Below, in pieces: positions 14,928-23,419 of a DNA stretch of 48,906 nucleotides (positions within the stretch are counted from its first letter, which is position 1; each line of letters opens with the position of its first letter). Made by a program: the position numbers and the translations under genes. This DNA is from an uncultured Bacteroides sp. (GTDB lineage: Bacteria > Bacteroidota > Bacteroidia > Bacteroidales > Bacteroidaceae). A model generated the notes under the pieces. The model did not search any database, was not told the origin of the DNA, and was given only the letters and a program-made list of their open reading frames with translations. The stretch is from assembly GCA_902492205.1 (NCBI GenBank), contig CABUKU010000023.1, forward strand, positions 1 to 48,906, read 5' to 3'.

Positions 14928-16219
14928 AGAACCTGAAAAACGAAAATGTATATGAATTAGTGCAGAAAAGACTAAAATTCATTTTTGCAGAATTCGATAA
15001 TGTATATGTTTCCTTTTCCGGCGGAAAAGACAGTGGAGTGCTGCTAAACCTATGCATTGATTACATAAGACAGCATGGGCTTAACAGGCGACTCGGAGTG
15101 TTCCATATGGATTATGAGGCCCAATACCAATTGACCAGTGATTATGTGGATTATATGTTCTCCCAAAACAGGGACATTATTGATGTTTACCGGGTTTGCG
15201 TACCCTTCAAAGTTGCAACATGCGCATCCATGTATCAGGAATACTGGCGTCCGTGGGACGAAAAAGATAGAAAAATATGGGTAAGGGATAGACCACTTGA
15301 ATGCATGGTGAAAGAGGATTTTCCCTTTTATAATGATGATATGTGGGATTATGAATTCCAGATAAAATTCTCTGATTGGTTACACAAAAAGAAAGATGCT
15401 GTAAGAACTTGCTGCCTTGTAGGAATACGCACACAAGAAAGTCTGAACCGTTGGCGAAGTATTCATGGCAGTAACCGTTATAACAGTTATCACAATTTCA
15501 CATGGATGCGTAAACTCTACCCGGATGTCTACAATGCATATCCCATTTTTGACTGGAGAACAACAGACGTTTGGACCGCAAACGGCAAATTCCTGTGGAA
15601 ATACAATCATATTTATGATTTATACTACAAAGCCGGGGTAGGAATTGAAAAACAAAGGGTGGCAAGTCCTTTCATATCGGCAGCACAGGAAGCGTTGAAG
15701 TTATACAAGGTTATCGATCCAAACACATGGGGGAAACTTATTGGGCGTGTCAATGGAGTGAACTTCACAGGAATATATGGGGGAACCAAAGCTATGGGGT
15801 GGCAAACCATAAAACTCCCACCGGGATACACATGGAAGGAATATATGAATTTCCTTTTGCAGACTTTACCCGAAGAAACAAAGAAATCATATCTCAACAA
15901 ACTGGCGGTAAGCATTGACTTCTGGCGTTCCAAAGGTGGTTGTCTGTCAACGGAAACCATCAAGAAACTGAAAAACATGGGAATAACCTGTTATGTGCAG
16001 AACAACACGAATTATAAAACGGATAAGTTGCCTGTACGTATGGAATATCTGGATGACATAGACATACCGGAGTTCAGGGAAATCCCGACTTATAAAAGAG
16101 TATGCATCTGTATACTGAAGAACGATCATGCCTGCAAATACATGGGATTCACTCCAACCAAATCCGAGAGAATGAGAAGAGAAAGAATTTTAGAGAAATA
16201 TAAACATATATTACAATGA
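14924..16219 (+). CDS. IbrA-like PAPS-reductase-family PP-loop protein (DUF3440)
   Basis: About 431 residues from the ATG at 14924, which has a good ribosome-binding site (GAGGAGGG) and overlaps the upstream stop; an earlier GTG at 14891 lacks these. The PP-loop SGGKDS is at residues 32-37, as in PAPS reductase/ATP pyrophosphatase enzymes. The order of the remaining blocks (VFHMDYEAQY, CCLVGIRTQESLNRW, YPIFDWRTTDVW) and the DUF3440-like C-terminus match the IbrA family of E. coli prophage-associated regulators. The PP-loop fold also occurs in DndC of DNA phosphorothioation, so nucleic-acid modification is a possible activity (inference). It overlaps the ParB-like gene by 4 bases. Confidence 0.88.
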   Translation: MKNLKNENVYELVQKRLKFIFAEFDNVYVSFSGGKDSGVLLNLCIDYIRQHGLNRRLGVFHMDYEAQYQLTSDYVDYMFSQNRDIIDVYRVCVPFKVATCASMYQEYWRPWDEKDRKIWVRDRPLECMVKEDFPFYNDDMWDYEFQIKFSDWLHKKKDAVRTCCLVGIRTQESLNRWRSIHGSNRYNSYHNFTWMRKLYPDVYNAYPIFDWRTTDVWTANGKFLWKYNHIYDLYYKAGVGIEKQRVASPFISAAQEALKLYKVIDPNTWGKLIGRVNGVNFTGIYGGTKAMGWQTIKLPPGYTWKEYMNFLLQTLPEETKKSYLNKLAVSIDFWRSKGGCLSTETIKKLKNMGITCYVQNNTNYKTDKLPVRMEYLDDIDIPEFREIPTYKRVCICILKNDHACKYMGFTPTKSERMRRERILEKYKHILQ

Positions 16220-16728
16220 GCGATTATATCAGTCCTGTTTACAACGTTATTTCCGTACCCATCGAAAAAGTAAGAGCCAACAATTACAATCCGAACAAGG
16301 TGGCTCCTCCCGAAATGAGATTACTGGAAATTTCAATTTGGGAAGACGGATACACTATGCCTTGCGTATGTTATTATAACAAAGAAGAAGATATGTATGA
16401 AATAGTGGACGGATTCCACCGTTACACCGTATTGAAAACTTCTCAGCGAATTTACGAAAGAGAAAAAGGAAGATTACCGATAGTAGTCATTAACAAAGAT
16501 ATATCCAACAGAATGGCATCCACCATACGGCATAATCGTGCCAGAGGAATGCATAATATCGATCTGATGTGCGAGATTGTTTCCGAGCTTACGAAGTCAG
16601 GAATGTCTGATGCATGGATTATGAAGAATATCGGAATGGATCGCGACGAGCTTCTTCGCTTAAAACAAATTTCCGGGTTAGCCGAACTCTTTGCCGACAA
16701 AGATTTCAGCATACCGGAACTGCTTTAA
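16216..16728 (+). CDS. IbrB-like ParB-domain protein
   Basis: A 170-residue protein with a ParB/Srx-type N-terminal domain: PIEKVRANNYNPNKVAPPEM, then the characteristic YEIVDGFHRYTVL segment around residues 55-75. The C-terminal part (about 105-165) is helical with an HTH-like DAWIMKNIGMDRDELLRLKQ. It matches IbrB, the usual partner of IbrA. ParB/Srx-fold domains bind nucleotides and some act as nucleases or ATPases; the catalytic role here is unknown. It overlaps IbrA by ATGA, completing a three-gene unit. Convergent with lgt 9 bp later. Confidence 0.88.
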   Translation: MSDYISPVYNVISVPIEKVRANNYNPNKVAPPEMRLLEISIWEDGYTMPCVCYYNKEEDMYEIVDGFHRYTVLKTSQRIYEREKGRLPIVVINKDISNRMASTIRHNRARGMHNIDLMCEIVSELTKSGMSDAWIMKNIGMDRDELLRLKQISGLAELFADKDFSIPELL

Positions 16729-16737
16729 ACCATTAAC

Positions 16738-17556
16738 TTATTTAATCTTCTCGGGAGCACGCTTCATGGCTTTAACTATGAGGTAAATCCCGAGAATAAT
16801 CAACGGAATACTCAGCCACTGCCCTATATTTAAAGACATACCCGCCTCTGCTGCCACTTGCGGATTCTTTATAAACTCCAAACCGAAACGGGCACCAAAG
16901 AATATTAACAGGGAAACTCCTGTAATCAAACCTACCCTTGATTGCAAATGATACTTCCAATACATAACGGAAGAAACAGCAAAAGCCAAAAGACAATAAA
17001 GCATTTCATAAATCTGCGTAGGATGACAAGCCTGACCTGCATAAAGAGTTTGCCACTCACGCGAACGGATAAACTCGAATCCCCACGGCAAAGTAGTAGG
17101 ATAACCGAATATTTCGGAATTCATCAAGTTGCCCAGACGGATACATGCACAAGCAATGGCAATAGCCGGTATCATTCTGTCGAACAACCACCAAACGCTT
17201 TTATGAGTCACATGTTTGGAATAATAAATAAGAGCAAGGATCAATGCAAACACACCTCCGTGACTTGCCAAACCGCCTTCCCATATATAAAGGATTTCAA
17301 TAGGATGCTGCGAATAATAATCCCACGAATAGAATAAACAGTGTCCTAATCTTGCTCCCACTACTGCGCTCACAATAGTGTAGATAAACAACTTATCAAC
17401 CCAATTCTCTGGTAGTTTTTCATGTTGAAAGACACGTCTCACCATCTCATAACCTATAAGGAAACCAATTCCCCATAGCAAACCATACCAGCGTATTTCC
17501 TTTCCTCCGATAGAAAAAATGGTGGGATCAACATCCCAAACAATAGATAGAAGCAT
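16738..17556 (-). CDS. lgt: prolipoprotein diacylglyceryl transferase
   Basis: A 272-residue inner-membrane enzyme with about seven spans. It transfers diacylglycerol from phosphatidylglycerol to the lipobox cysteine of prolipoproteins. Family marks are visible: GLASHGGVFALILALIYYSK and the RLGNLMNSEIFGYPT block (the R-x-G-N-x-x-N-x-E signature), plus a conserved HPTQIYE segment. Its promoter overlaps the ddh terminator immediately upstream. It is needed for the lipoproteins in this window (for example those at 8490, 20460 and 48795). Confidence 0.96.
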   Translation of the reverse strand: MLLSIVWDVDPTIFSIGGKEIRWYGLLWGIGFLIGYEMVRRVFQHEKLPENWVDKLFIYTIVSAVVGARLGHCLFYSWDYYSQHPIEILYIWEGGLASHGGVFALILALIYYSKHVTHKSVWWLFDRMIPAIAIACACIRLGNLMNSEIFGYPTTLPWGFEFIRSREWQTLYAGQACHPTQIYEMLYCLLAFAVSSVMYWKYHLQSRVGLITGVSLLIFFGARFGLEFIKNPQVAAEAGMSLNIGQWLSIPLIILGIYLIVKAMKRAPEKIK

Positions 17557-17582
17557 ATTCAGCAGTTTTTGTTTGTTTCATA

Positions 17583-17619
17583 AAATAAAAAAGCGGGGAC
17601 AGATAAGCTCTGCCCCCGC
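17583..17619 (-). terminator. terminator of ddh
   Basis: On the minus strand a GC-rich stem (GCGGGGGCA / TGTCCCCGC with one mismatch) is followed by a long T-run, 15 bp after the ddh stop. It is strong. Confidence 0.85.
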
Positions 17620-17626
17620 AAATATA
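17619..17626 (-). promoter_or_regulatory. -7 box of lgt
   Basis: Minus-strand TATATTTG matches TAnnTTTG and overlaps the base of the ddh terminator stem, so lgt transcription would start inside the hairpin region. Confidence 0.45.
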
Positions 17627-17633
17627 AATATTA

Positions 17634-18533
17634 TTATACCAAATGCGAAATTAATTCTTCACGTTCTCCGTGAAGCAAGTCAATTACAGGAACTTCAACC
17701 ATGGTATAGCATCCCGGTTGTTGTTTCATGGAAGCACGGGCTACACAAACAAGAACCTGAGCAGTCAATGCAGGATTATTAATCTTCATGTTGAACTCGA
17801 ACAACTGGTTTTGTGTCTTACCCGACACACCTTTACGAGTCAGATTCACCCCGTGTCCCATATCAAGAAGAGCATCCACATTCGGAACCAATTTCACATG
17901 AGTTTCATCATTTACGAAATAAGGATCGGCTTTGATGGCAGCAGCTACGTCTTCAAACTTATATCCGTCTTTCAATTCGATGTAAACCATGCGGCGGTGA
18001 ATACCCGTTCCGGTAGGAATAGTCATTGACAAGGCAGCTTTCACACCATCCACAGCTTTTACAGCCACAGTGTGTCCCATGCTCATGCCCGGACCGAAGT
18101 TTGTATAAGTGATTCCCTTTGGAGCGATAGCCTCAAGCATGGTGCGAACGATAGAGTCACTTCCCGGGTCCCATCCTGCAGAAATAATGGAAACCGTATT
18201 ATGTGCTTTGGCAACCTTATCCAATTCGCGACGAAGGTCTACGATTCCTGTATGAATATCAAAACTGTCTACCGTATTGATTCCCAGTGCAAGAATTTCT
18301 TTTGCATACTTTTCAACACTTCTGGTAGGAGTGCAAAGGATGGCAACATTTACATCCTTCAATTCTTTTATATCTTTTACTACTGCATAATCATTCAGCT
18401 CGGCAGGTTTATCAACATCACCATTACGGCGAACCACACCTGCAATTTCAAAATCGGGAGCAACTTCCAATGCTTCCAAAACATATTTTCCGATATTGCC
18501 ATATCCAACAATGGCAGCTCTTACTTTATTCAT
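17634..18533 (-). CDS. ddh: meso-diaminopimelate D-dehydrogenase
   Basis: A 299-residue NADPH-dependent enzyme that reductively aminates tetrahydrodipicolinate to meso-diaminopimelate, supplying lysine and peptidoglycan synthesis in one step. The Rossmann fingerprint GYGNIGKYVLEALE is at about 9-22 and the NADP-type VVRRNG follows. The substrate region WDPGSDSIVRTMLEAIAPKG matches the DAP dehydrogenase family. The length is normal. Own promoter box upstream and strong terminator downstream. Confidence 0.96.
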   Translation of the reverse strand: MNKVRAAIVGYGNIGKYVLEALEVAPDFEIAGVVRRNGDVDKPAELNDYAVVKDIKELKDVNVAILCTPTRSVEKYAKEILALGINTVDSFDIHTGIVDLRRELDKVAKAHNTVSIISAGWDPGSDSIVRTMLEAIAPKGITYTNFGPGMSMGHTVAVKAVDGVKAALSMTIPTGTGIHRRMVYIELKDGYKFEDVAAAIKADPYFVNDETHVKLVPNVDALLDMGHGVNLTRKGVSGKTQNQLFEFNMKINNPALTAQVLVCVARASMKQQPGCYTMVEVPVIDLLHGEREELISHLV

Positions 18534-18575
18534 TCTTTTAGCTGTTTAAGTTTACACATTTATTAAATCCGGACA

Positions 18576-18583
18576 CAAAAGTA
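18576..18583 (-). promoter_or_regulatory. -7 box of ddh
   Basis: Minus-strand TACTTTTG matches TAnnTTTG, 43 bp upstream of the ddh ATG at 18533. Confidence 0.55.
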
Positions 18584-18677
18584 AGCATTCTGAACCGAAA
18601 ATGTAAAAAGTAACATATAATATATTGGAAAAAATAACGTTTAACGACAGTCTTTAGCTTTTAACACAAGAAAAGCG

Positions 18678-18685
18678 TACATTTG
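18678..18685 (+). promoter_or_regulatory. -7 box of ruvA
   Basis: TACATTTG matches TAnnTTTG, 28 bp upstream of the ruvA ATG. Confidence 0.6.
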
Positions 18686-18713
18686 TAGCTTTTCATAAAT
18701 AAAATCAGGAATA

Positions 18714-19295
18714 ATGATAGAATACATCAAAGGAAACATCACGGAAATAACTCCCGCCATGGCCGTGCTCGAATGCAACGGTGTGGGATACGGCATCAAT
18801 ATTTCCCTGAACACATACTCTGCCATACAGAACCTCAGCAGTTGCAAGTTATATATATATGAAGCAATCCGCGAAGATGCTCACATACTCTATGGCTTCT
18901 TCAACAAACAGGAACGCGAGCTTTTCCTGCTGCTCATTTCCGTTTCGGGTATAGGAGGAAACACTGCCCGAATGATTCTTTCGGCACTGACAGTAAGCGA
19001 AATATGCAATGTTATCAGTTCCGAAAACGTGAATATGCTGAAGACAGTGAAAGGCATTGGTTTGAAAACCGCCCAGCGTGTCATCGTAGAGCTAAAAGAC
19101 AAGATAAAAGTAACGGGAGTGGAAGCCGGCTCCCAGCCTATAAAGAACCCGGAAATACAGGACGAAGCAGTTGCCGCCCTCACCATGCTTGGTTTCAACA
19201 CGGCAGCATCACAGAAAGTTGTTGCGGCTATCTTGAAAGAGTTGCCCGATGCACCTGTGGAACAAGTTATCAAGTTGGCATTGAAAAGACTGTAA
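18714..19295 (+). CDS. ruvA: Holliday junction DNA helicase subunit RuvA
   Basis: A 193-residue protein of normal RuvA length. The N-terminal OB fold (about 1-65: MIEYIKGNITEITPAMAVLECNG...) is followed by tandem helix-hairpin-helix motifs (SVSGIGGNTARMILS and TVKGIGLKTAQRVIVELKDK). The C-terminal RuvB-binding domain includes EAVAALTMLGFN. RuvA tetramers bind four-way junctions and load RuvB. It is monocistronic here, and ruvB and ruvC are not in the window. Confidence 0.97.
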   Translation: MIEYIKGNITEITPAMAVLECNGVGYGINISLNTYSAIQNLSSCKLYIYEAIREDAHILYGFFNKQERELFLLLISVSGIGGNTARMILSALTVSEICNVISSENVNMLKTVKGIGLKTAQRVIVELKDKIKVTGVEAGSQPIKNPEIQDEAVAALTMLGFNTAASQKVVAAILKELPDAPVEQVIKLALKRL

Positions 19296-19517
19296 CAACA
19301 AATTATGTCTCTCTCTAATAAAAAACTTGCAAACCACCTATCACACCTACACCACAAAGATAACTTATTGTATATAAAATGTTTAGGATGTACATGCAGC
19401 TTCTTTTCACCTACACCTTACCTATCACCCGCCTACACCCAATGTTCTGTGTAAGCAATAAGGTGTTTTTTTTGAAACAACCTTTTGTTTCTTGAAAATG
19501 TGCCATCGTTTTAATGT

Positions 19518-19601
19518 TTACACCCGGGTGTAAGACTAGTTCACACCCGGATGTAAAAACGCTCACACCCGGGTGTGAATAGAGTTAACACCCGGGTGTA
19601 A
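19518..19601. repeat. palindrome array 3, four CACCCGGGTG units
   Basis: Four copies of an ACACCCGGGTGT-type palindrome (the second has one change, CCCGGATG) are centred at about 19525.5, 19548.5, 19570.5 and 19593.5, i.e. 22-23 bp apart. The array lies between the convergent ruvA and lipoprotein genes. The rest of the 334-bp gap (19296-19517) holds degenerate CCTACACC motifs near 19345, 19410 and 19432 but no ORF. Confidence 0.88.
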
Positions 19602-19629
19602 GCAAATAAATATTCCGTTGTTTTAGGGA

Positions 19630-20460
19630 TTATTCCTTATCTTTATCTTTTCCCTCTGCAATCTTACGGTTAACGAACTCTATCTTCAGATTAGCTTCTT
19701 TCTGATTCTTCTTTATTTCTTCGATAGCGGAAAGTATTTGTGCAAGTTCATATACGGCAGCAAATGCTTTGCGGTCGTTCGGCTGCATCTTTACGGAGTA
19801 TTTGCGTTCTCCCAGATAATCCACTTTAATATCGTTATCTTTATTCAGATAGATGAAACCGATTACATTTCCATCATTGCCGAGCTTATAATCGCACTTC
19901 TCTATCTTCTCCCCCAAATCCGTAGTTTCATAACTGTCGTTGCTGGCAGGAGTTTCAGCAAAACTGCCGTCTTTCGCAATAACTTTCACGGCCGCATGGT
20001 GAATATTATAAGGACCGCAATAAATAGAAGTCATAGCCATTTCACCACGTTCGTTAACCTGGGCACGAAGGTAAGAGCGATGCACATTCTTTTCAACCGT
20101 CTGGGTTGGATAGAAATAGTTACCCACCTTTTGATATGCCGTGTCTTTCTCCAACACAAACCGGTCTTTTATCTCATCAAATGCTTTTTGCTTTGCCTGC
20201 ATCATACTATCCAGATACACCAAACTCTGTTGCTGTTCTTTCAGTTCAACCTGTTGAAGCAGTTTTATGCCTGCTTTCCTTGCTTCAAAAGCTTTGGGAT
20301 AAAGTATTTTAATGCTGTCCAACTGGAGTTTGGCTTCATTAAAGTCTCCTTTTGCAAAGGCTTCTTGTGCCAGCGTCAGTTTCTCCTGCGCTTTCTTTTC
20401 CGTGTTATCGCAAGCAGACAAAAGTAAGAGCGATAATGCTAATATTCCAAGTTTTCTCAT
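19630..20460 (-). CDS. lipoprotein of unknown function
   Basis: A 276-residue protein from the ATG at 20460, with a lipoprotein signal ending at C17 (LLLLSAC). Residues 20-60 look like a TPR-type helical pair (EKLTLAQEAFAKGDFNEAKLQLDSIKILYP). Residues 60-100 and the C-terminus are predicted coiled coil, and the middle is beta-rich. I do not recognise a named family. Similar lipoproteins occur in Bacteroides, so it is probably an outer-membrane-anchored periplasmic protein. The upstream ATG at 20487 is rejected because the -7 box (20485-20492) overlaps it. Confidence 0.75.
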   Translation of the reverse strand: MRKLGILALSLLLLSACDNTEKKAQEKLTLAQEAFAKGDFNEAKLQLDSIKILYPKAFEARKAGIKLLQQVELKEQQQSLVYLDSMMQAKQKAFDEIKDRFVLEKDTAYQKVGNYFYPTQTVEKNVHRSYLRAQVNERGEMAMTSIYCGPYNIHHAAVKVIAKDGSFAETPASNDSYETTDLGEKIEKCDYKLGNDGNVIGFIYLNKDNDIKVDYLGERKYSVKMQPNDRKAFAAVYELAQILSAIEEIKKNQKEANLKIEFVNRKIAEGKDKDKE

Positions 20461-20484
20461 AATCATCTTATCTGAATTTGCGGA

Positions 20485-20492
20485 CAAAAATA
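20485..20492 (-). promoter_or_regulatory. -7 box of lipoprotein gene
   Basis: Minus-strand TATTTTTG matches TAnnTTTG, about 25 bp upstream of the ATG at 20460. It excludes the start at 20487. Confidence 0.55.
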
Positions 20493-20535
20493 CAATTTAT
20501 TCATCAGAGTTATCCGATAGCTGAACGAATTATTG

Positions 20536-20543
20536 TATTTTTG
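20536..20543 (+). promoter_or_regulatory. -7 box of CCA-type nucleotidyltransferase gene
   Basis: TATTTTTG matches TAnnTTTG, 23 bp before the ATG at 20567. It overlaps the GTG at 20543, so that start is unlikely. Confidence 0.55.
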
Positions 20544-20566
20544 TGTCCTTTTTAGAGAGAAACGAT

Positions 20567-22000
20567 ATGATGAAAGTTACAAAAGAAGAACTTAAAGAGC
20601 ACCTTAGCAAGAAAATATTTACCCAAATTTCTGAAACGGCAGATGAATTGGGATTGGAATGTTACGTAGTAGGCGGTTATGTAAGAGATATATTCCTGAA
20701 CCGCCCCTCCAAAGACATTGATGTCGTGGTGGTAGGCAGTGGAATCAAAATGGCGGAAGCTCTCGGCAAGAAGTTGGGTAAGGGAGCGCACGTAGCAGTC
20801 TTTAAGAACTTTGGAACTGCACAAGTAAAATATCATCAGACGGAAGTTGAATTTGTCGGTGCACGCAAAGAATCTTATCAGAGAGATTCGCGTAAACCAA
20901 TTGTGGAAGACGGAACATTAGAAGACGATCAGAACCGCCGGGATTTTACCATCAATGCTCTTGCCGTTTGCTTAAACCAAGCACACTTCGGAGAATTGGT
21001 CGATCCGTTTGGCGGACTTGAAGACTTGAAGGAAAAGACTATCCGCACACCACTCGATCCGGATATTACCTTTAGTGATGATCCTCTGCGTATGATGCGC
21101 TGCATTCGTTTTGCCACACAACTGAACTTTTATATTGACGACAATACGTTTGAATCGCTTTGCCGCAACAAGGAACGTATCAATATTATTTCCAAGGAGC
21201 GCATTGCCGACGAGCTAAACAAAATTATCCTTTCCCCTATTCCATCTAAAGGTTTCATAGACCTTGACCGTAGCGGGCTGCTGGATATTATTTTCCCGGA
21301 ACTCAAGAAACTGGATATAGTAGAGGAGAAAAACGGGAAAGCGCATAAAAACAACTTCTATCATACGCTCGAAGTATTGGATAATATATCCAAACACACT
21401 GACAACTTGTGGTTACGTTGGGCTGCATTGCTCCATGATATTGCCAAGCCGGCAACAAAACGCTGGGAGCCCAGGGTAGGATGGACTTTCCATAACCATA
21501 ACTTTATCGGAGAGAAAATGGTACCGGATATTTTCCGTAAGATGAAACTCCCGATGAACGAAAAGATGAAGTATGTTCAAAAGATGGTAGGTTTGCATAT
21601 GCGTCCTATTGTTCTTGCCGAAGATATCGTAACCGATTCTGCCGTTCGCCGCCTGTTATTTGACGGAGGAGATGATATAGACGATTTAATGACTCTTTGT
21701 GAAGCTGATATTACATCCAAAAACATGGTACGCAAACAAAGGTTCCTTGATAATTTCCAGTTGGTGCGCAAGAAGTTGAAAGATCTTGAAGAGAAAGACC
21801 GCATCCGGAACTTCCAGCCTCCTGTTTCAGGTGAAGAGATTATGGAAGTATTCAATCTGGAGCCTTGTCGGGAAATCGGATCATTGAAGATGGCTATAAA
21901 AGATGCGATACTGGACGGAGCTATTCCCAACGAATATGAGGCAGCTTATCAGTTTATGCTAGAGAAAGCAAAGAAAATGGGATTAAAACCTAAAAAATAA
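20567..22000 (+). CDS. CCA tRNA nucleotidyltransferase with HD domain
   Basis: About 477 residues from the ATG at 20567 (the next codon is also ATG). It has the class II polymerase-beta-type head: GGYVRDIFLNRPSKDIDVVVVG near residues 36-57, with the metal-binding Asp pair in DID. An RRDFTINALA block, a neck/body region (SDDPLRMMRCIRFA) and a C-terminal HD domain (LLHDIAKP near residue 290) follow. The enzyme adds or repairs the 3' CCA of tRNA; the HD part may give phosphatase or phosphodiesterase activity. Poly(A) polymerase function is less likely. It is followed by a bidirectional terminator. Confidence 0.93.
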   Translation: MMKVTKEELKEHLSKKIFTQISETADELGLECYVVGGYVRDIFLNRPSKDIDVVVVGSGIKMAEALGKKLGKGAHVAVFKNFGTAQVKYHQTEVEFVGARKESYQRDSRKPIVEDGTLEDDQNRRDFTINALAVCLNQAHFGELVDPFGGLEDLKEKTIRTPLDPDITFSDDPLRMMRCIRFATQLNFYIDDNTFESLCRNKERINIISKERIADELNKIILSPIPSKGFIDLDRSGLLDIIFPELKKLDIVEEKNGKAHKNNFYHTLEVLDNISKHTDNLWLRWAALLHDIAKPATKRWEPRVGWTFHNHNFIGEKMVPDIFRKMKLPMNEKMKYVQKMVGLHMRPIVLAEDIVTDSAVRRLLFDGGDDIDDLMTLCEADITSKNMVRKQRFLDNFQLVRKKLKDLEEKDRIRNFQPPVSGEEIMEVFNLEPCREIGSLKMAIKDAILDGAIPNEYEAAYQFMLEKAKKMGLKPKK

Positions 22001-22007
22001 ACATAAA

Positions 22008-22039
22008 AAAAGAGTTACCTCAATTGAGATAACTCTTTT
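22008..22039. terminator. bidirectional terminator
   Basis: A near-perfect palindrome: stem AAAAGAGTTA at 22008-22017 with TAACTCTTTT at 22030-22039. It lies between the convergent nucleotidyltransferase and RRM genes and can terminate both. Confidence 0.88.
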
Positions 22040-22057
22040 CCTTATATAATGGAATAA

Positions 22058-22303
22058 TTAGTTCTTAGCAATAGCTTCTTTAACTACCATCGGACGACCT
22101 TCGTATTCAGCACCGTTCAATTCTTTGATTACGTTTTTCGCTTCGTCATCGTTCGGCATTTCTACAAATGCAAATCCTTTAGATCTTCTGGTTTCACGGT
22201 CTGTGATTAATTTAACAGATGCGACTGTACCATACTCTTCCATAACTTCTCTCAAATCTGATTCCTTAATACGGTAATTAAGGTTTCCTACATACATGTT
22301 CAT
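22058..22303 (-). CDS. RRM-type RNA-binding protein
   Basis: An 81-residue single RNA-recognition-motif protein. RNP2 is MYVGNL (residues 3-8) and RNP1 is KGFAFVEM (about 43-50), with the aromatic residues needed for RNA stacking present. Small RRM proteins of this kind are abundant in Bacteroides and take part in post-transcriptional regulation. Its 5' side (22304-22624, 321 bp) is AT-rich and holds no ORF. No exact minus-strand promoter box was found; near matches are around 22472 and 22512. A long untranslated leader is possible. Confidence 0.95.
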   Translation of the reverse strand: MNMYVGNLNYRIKESDLREVMEEYGTVASVKLITDRETRRSKGFAFVEMPNDDEAKNVIKELNGAEYEGRPMVVKEAIAKN

Positions 22304-22585
22304 AATACAAATAAAATAAAATAAATAATAAAATTAAATTTAAACAAATGAAGTTTGGTGAATAGTCTGTTACAGCAATATAAAACTCTATACTTTAAAT
22401 ACGAAGTAATTACATAGAAGATAAAGAACAATTATAAACTATCTCTTGTTTGTTGGGTACAAAGGAAAGCAAATAAATTGGTATTTGCACTATAAACGTC
22501 CAATTATCTTTCAAAAATGTTTATTTTTATAACAATAGTAGTTATTTTAACTAAAGCTTTTTAATCGTGTTACACTTAATTCTCG

Positions 22586-22593
22586 TACTTTTG
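22586..22593 (+). promoter_or_regulatory. -7 box of hemolysin III-like gene
   Basis: TACTTTTG matches TAnnTTTG, 31 bp upstream of the ATG at 22625. Confidence 0.55.
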
Positions 22594-22624
22594 CAGTGCA
22601 TTCACAAATTATAAAAGACACTCA

Positions 22625-23272
22625 ATGGGTAAAAGATATACATTAGGCGAAGAGGTTGCCAATTCGGTTTCACACGGAATAGGAATTATATTCGGAATTG
22701 TTGCCGGATTCTTCCTGATGCACAAAGCAATAATAAGTGGCGATCCTTGGGCCATAGGCAGTGTTCCTCTTTATCTGTTCGGTATGCTTTCCTCTTATTT
22801 TACTTCAACCTTATACCATTCTATTAAAGACGGAAAAACAAAAGAGTTACTCCGCAAATTCGATCACGGTGCTATCTATCTGCACATTGCAGGAACTTAC
22901 TCTCCTATCACTCTAGTTGTTTTACGTAATGTAGGTTATTGGGGCTGGGGACTGTTTATTTTTGTATGGTTATGTGCTGTTATCGGTTTTCTGCTTAGTT
23001 TCACTAAGCTGAAAGAGCACAGCAATCTTGAAACAATCTGTTTCGTGGCAATGGGAGCTTCCATCCTGGTTGCATTCAAGCCTCTTGTAGACACTCTTTC
23101 TCCACTTCATGAGTTAAGTTCTGTTTATTGGATTATTGCCGGAGGAGTTTCTTATATTATAGGTGCATTGTTTTATTCATGGAGAAAAGTCCGGTACATG
23201 CATTCGGTTTTTCATCTATTCTGTTTAGGTGGAAGTGTATGTCATGTCATAGCTATCTACACTATATTATAA
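22625..23272 (+). CDS. hemolysin III/TrhA (PAQR-type) membrane protein
   Basis: A 215-residue protein with seven predicted spans, as in the hemolysin III / PAQR family. Conserved histidine-containing segments are visible: ANSVSHGIGI near the N-terminus, SSYFTSTLYHSIKD, FDHGAIYLHIAGTYSP, and a C-terminal HSVFHLFCLGGSVCHVIAIY. The histidines likely bind zinc. The cellular role is not settled (membrane homeostasis in some bacteria); it is not shown to be hemolytic. Monocistronic, upstream of the B12 riboswitch. Confidence 0.9.
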   Translation: MGKRYTLGEEVANSVSHGIGIIFGIVAGFFLMHKAIISGDPWAIGSVPLYLFGMLSSYFTSTLYHSIKDGKTKELLRKFDHGAIYLHIAGTYSPITLVVLRNVGYWGWGLFIFVWLCAVIGFLLSFTKLKEHSNLETICFVAMGASILVAFKPLVDTLSPLHELSSVYWIIAGGVSYIIGALFYSWRKVRYMHSVFHLFCLGGSVCHVIAIYTIL

Positions 23273-23406
23273 TTCGCTTCTTTAATCCTTTTTGGAAAAC
23301 TCCTATTTTATTTTCAATGAATAAGTTATCCATTTCGGACAACTTTATTGGAAATAAAACATAAAAAGTTTCCAGGAAAAAGCGAACAAGTAATCACATT
23401 TACCGT

Positions 23407-23414
23407 TATCTTTG
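23407..23414 (+). promoter_or_regulatory. -7 box of the nrdDG transcript
   Basis: TATCTTTG matches TAnnTTTG and lies just upstream of the cobalamin riboswitch, so the transcript should start near 23421. Confidence 0.65.
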
Positions 23415-23419
23415 CAGAA

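Noticed and set aside
19738..20427. 229-codon plus-strand frame
   Set aside because: Antisense to the lipoprotein gene, which has a clear signal peptide and promoter.
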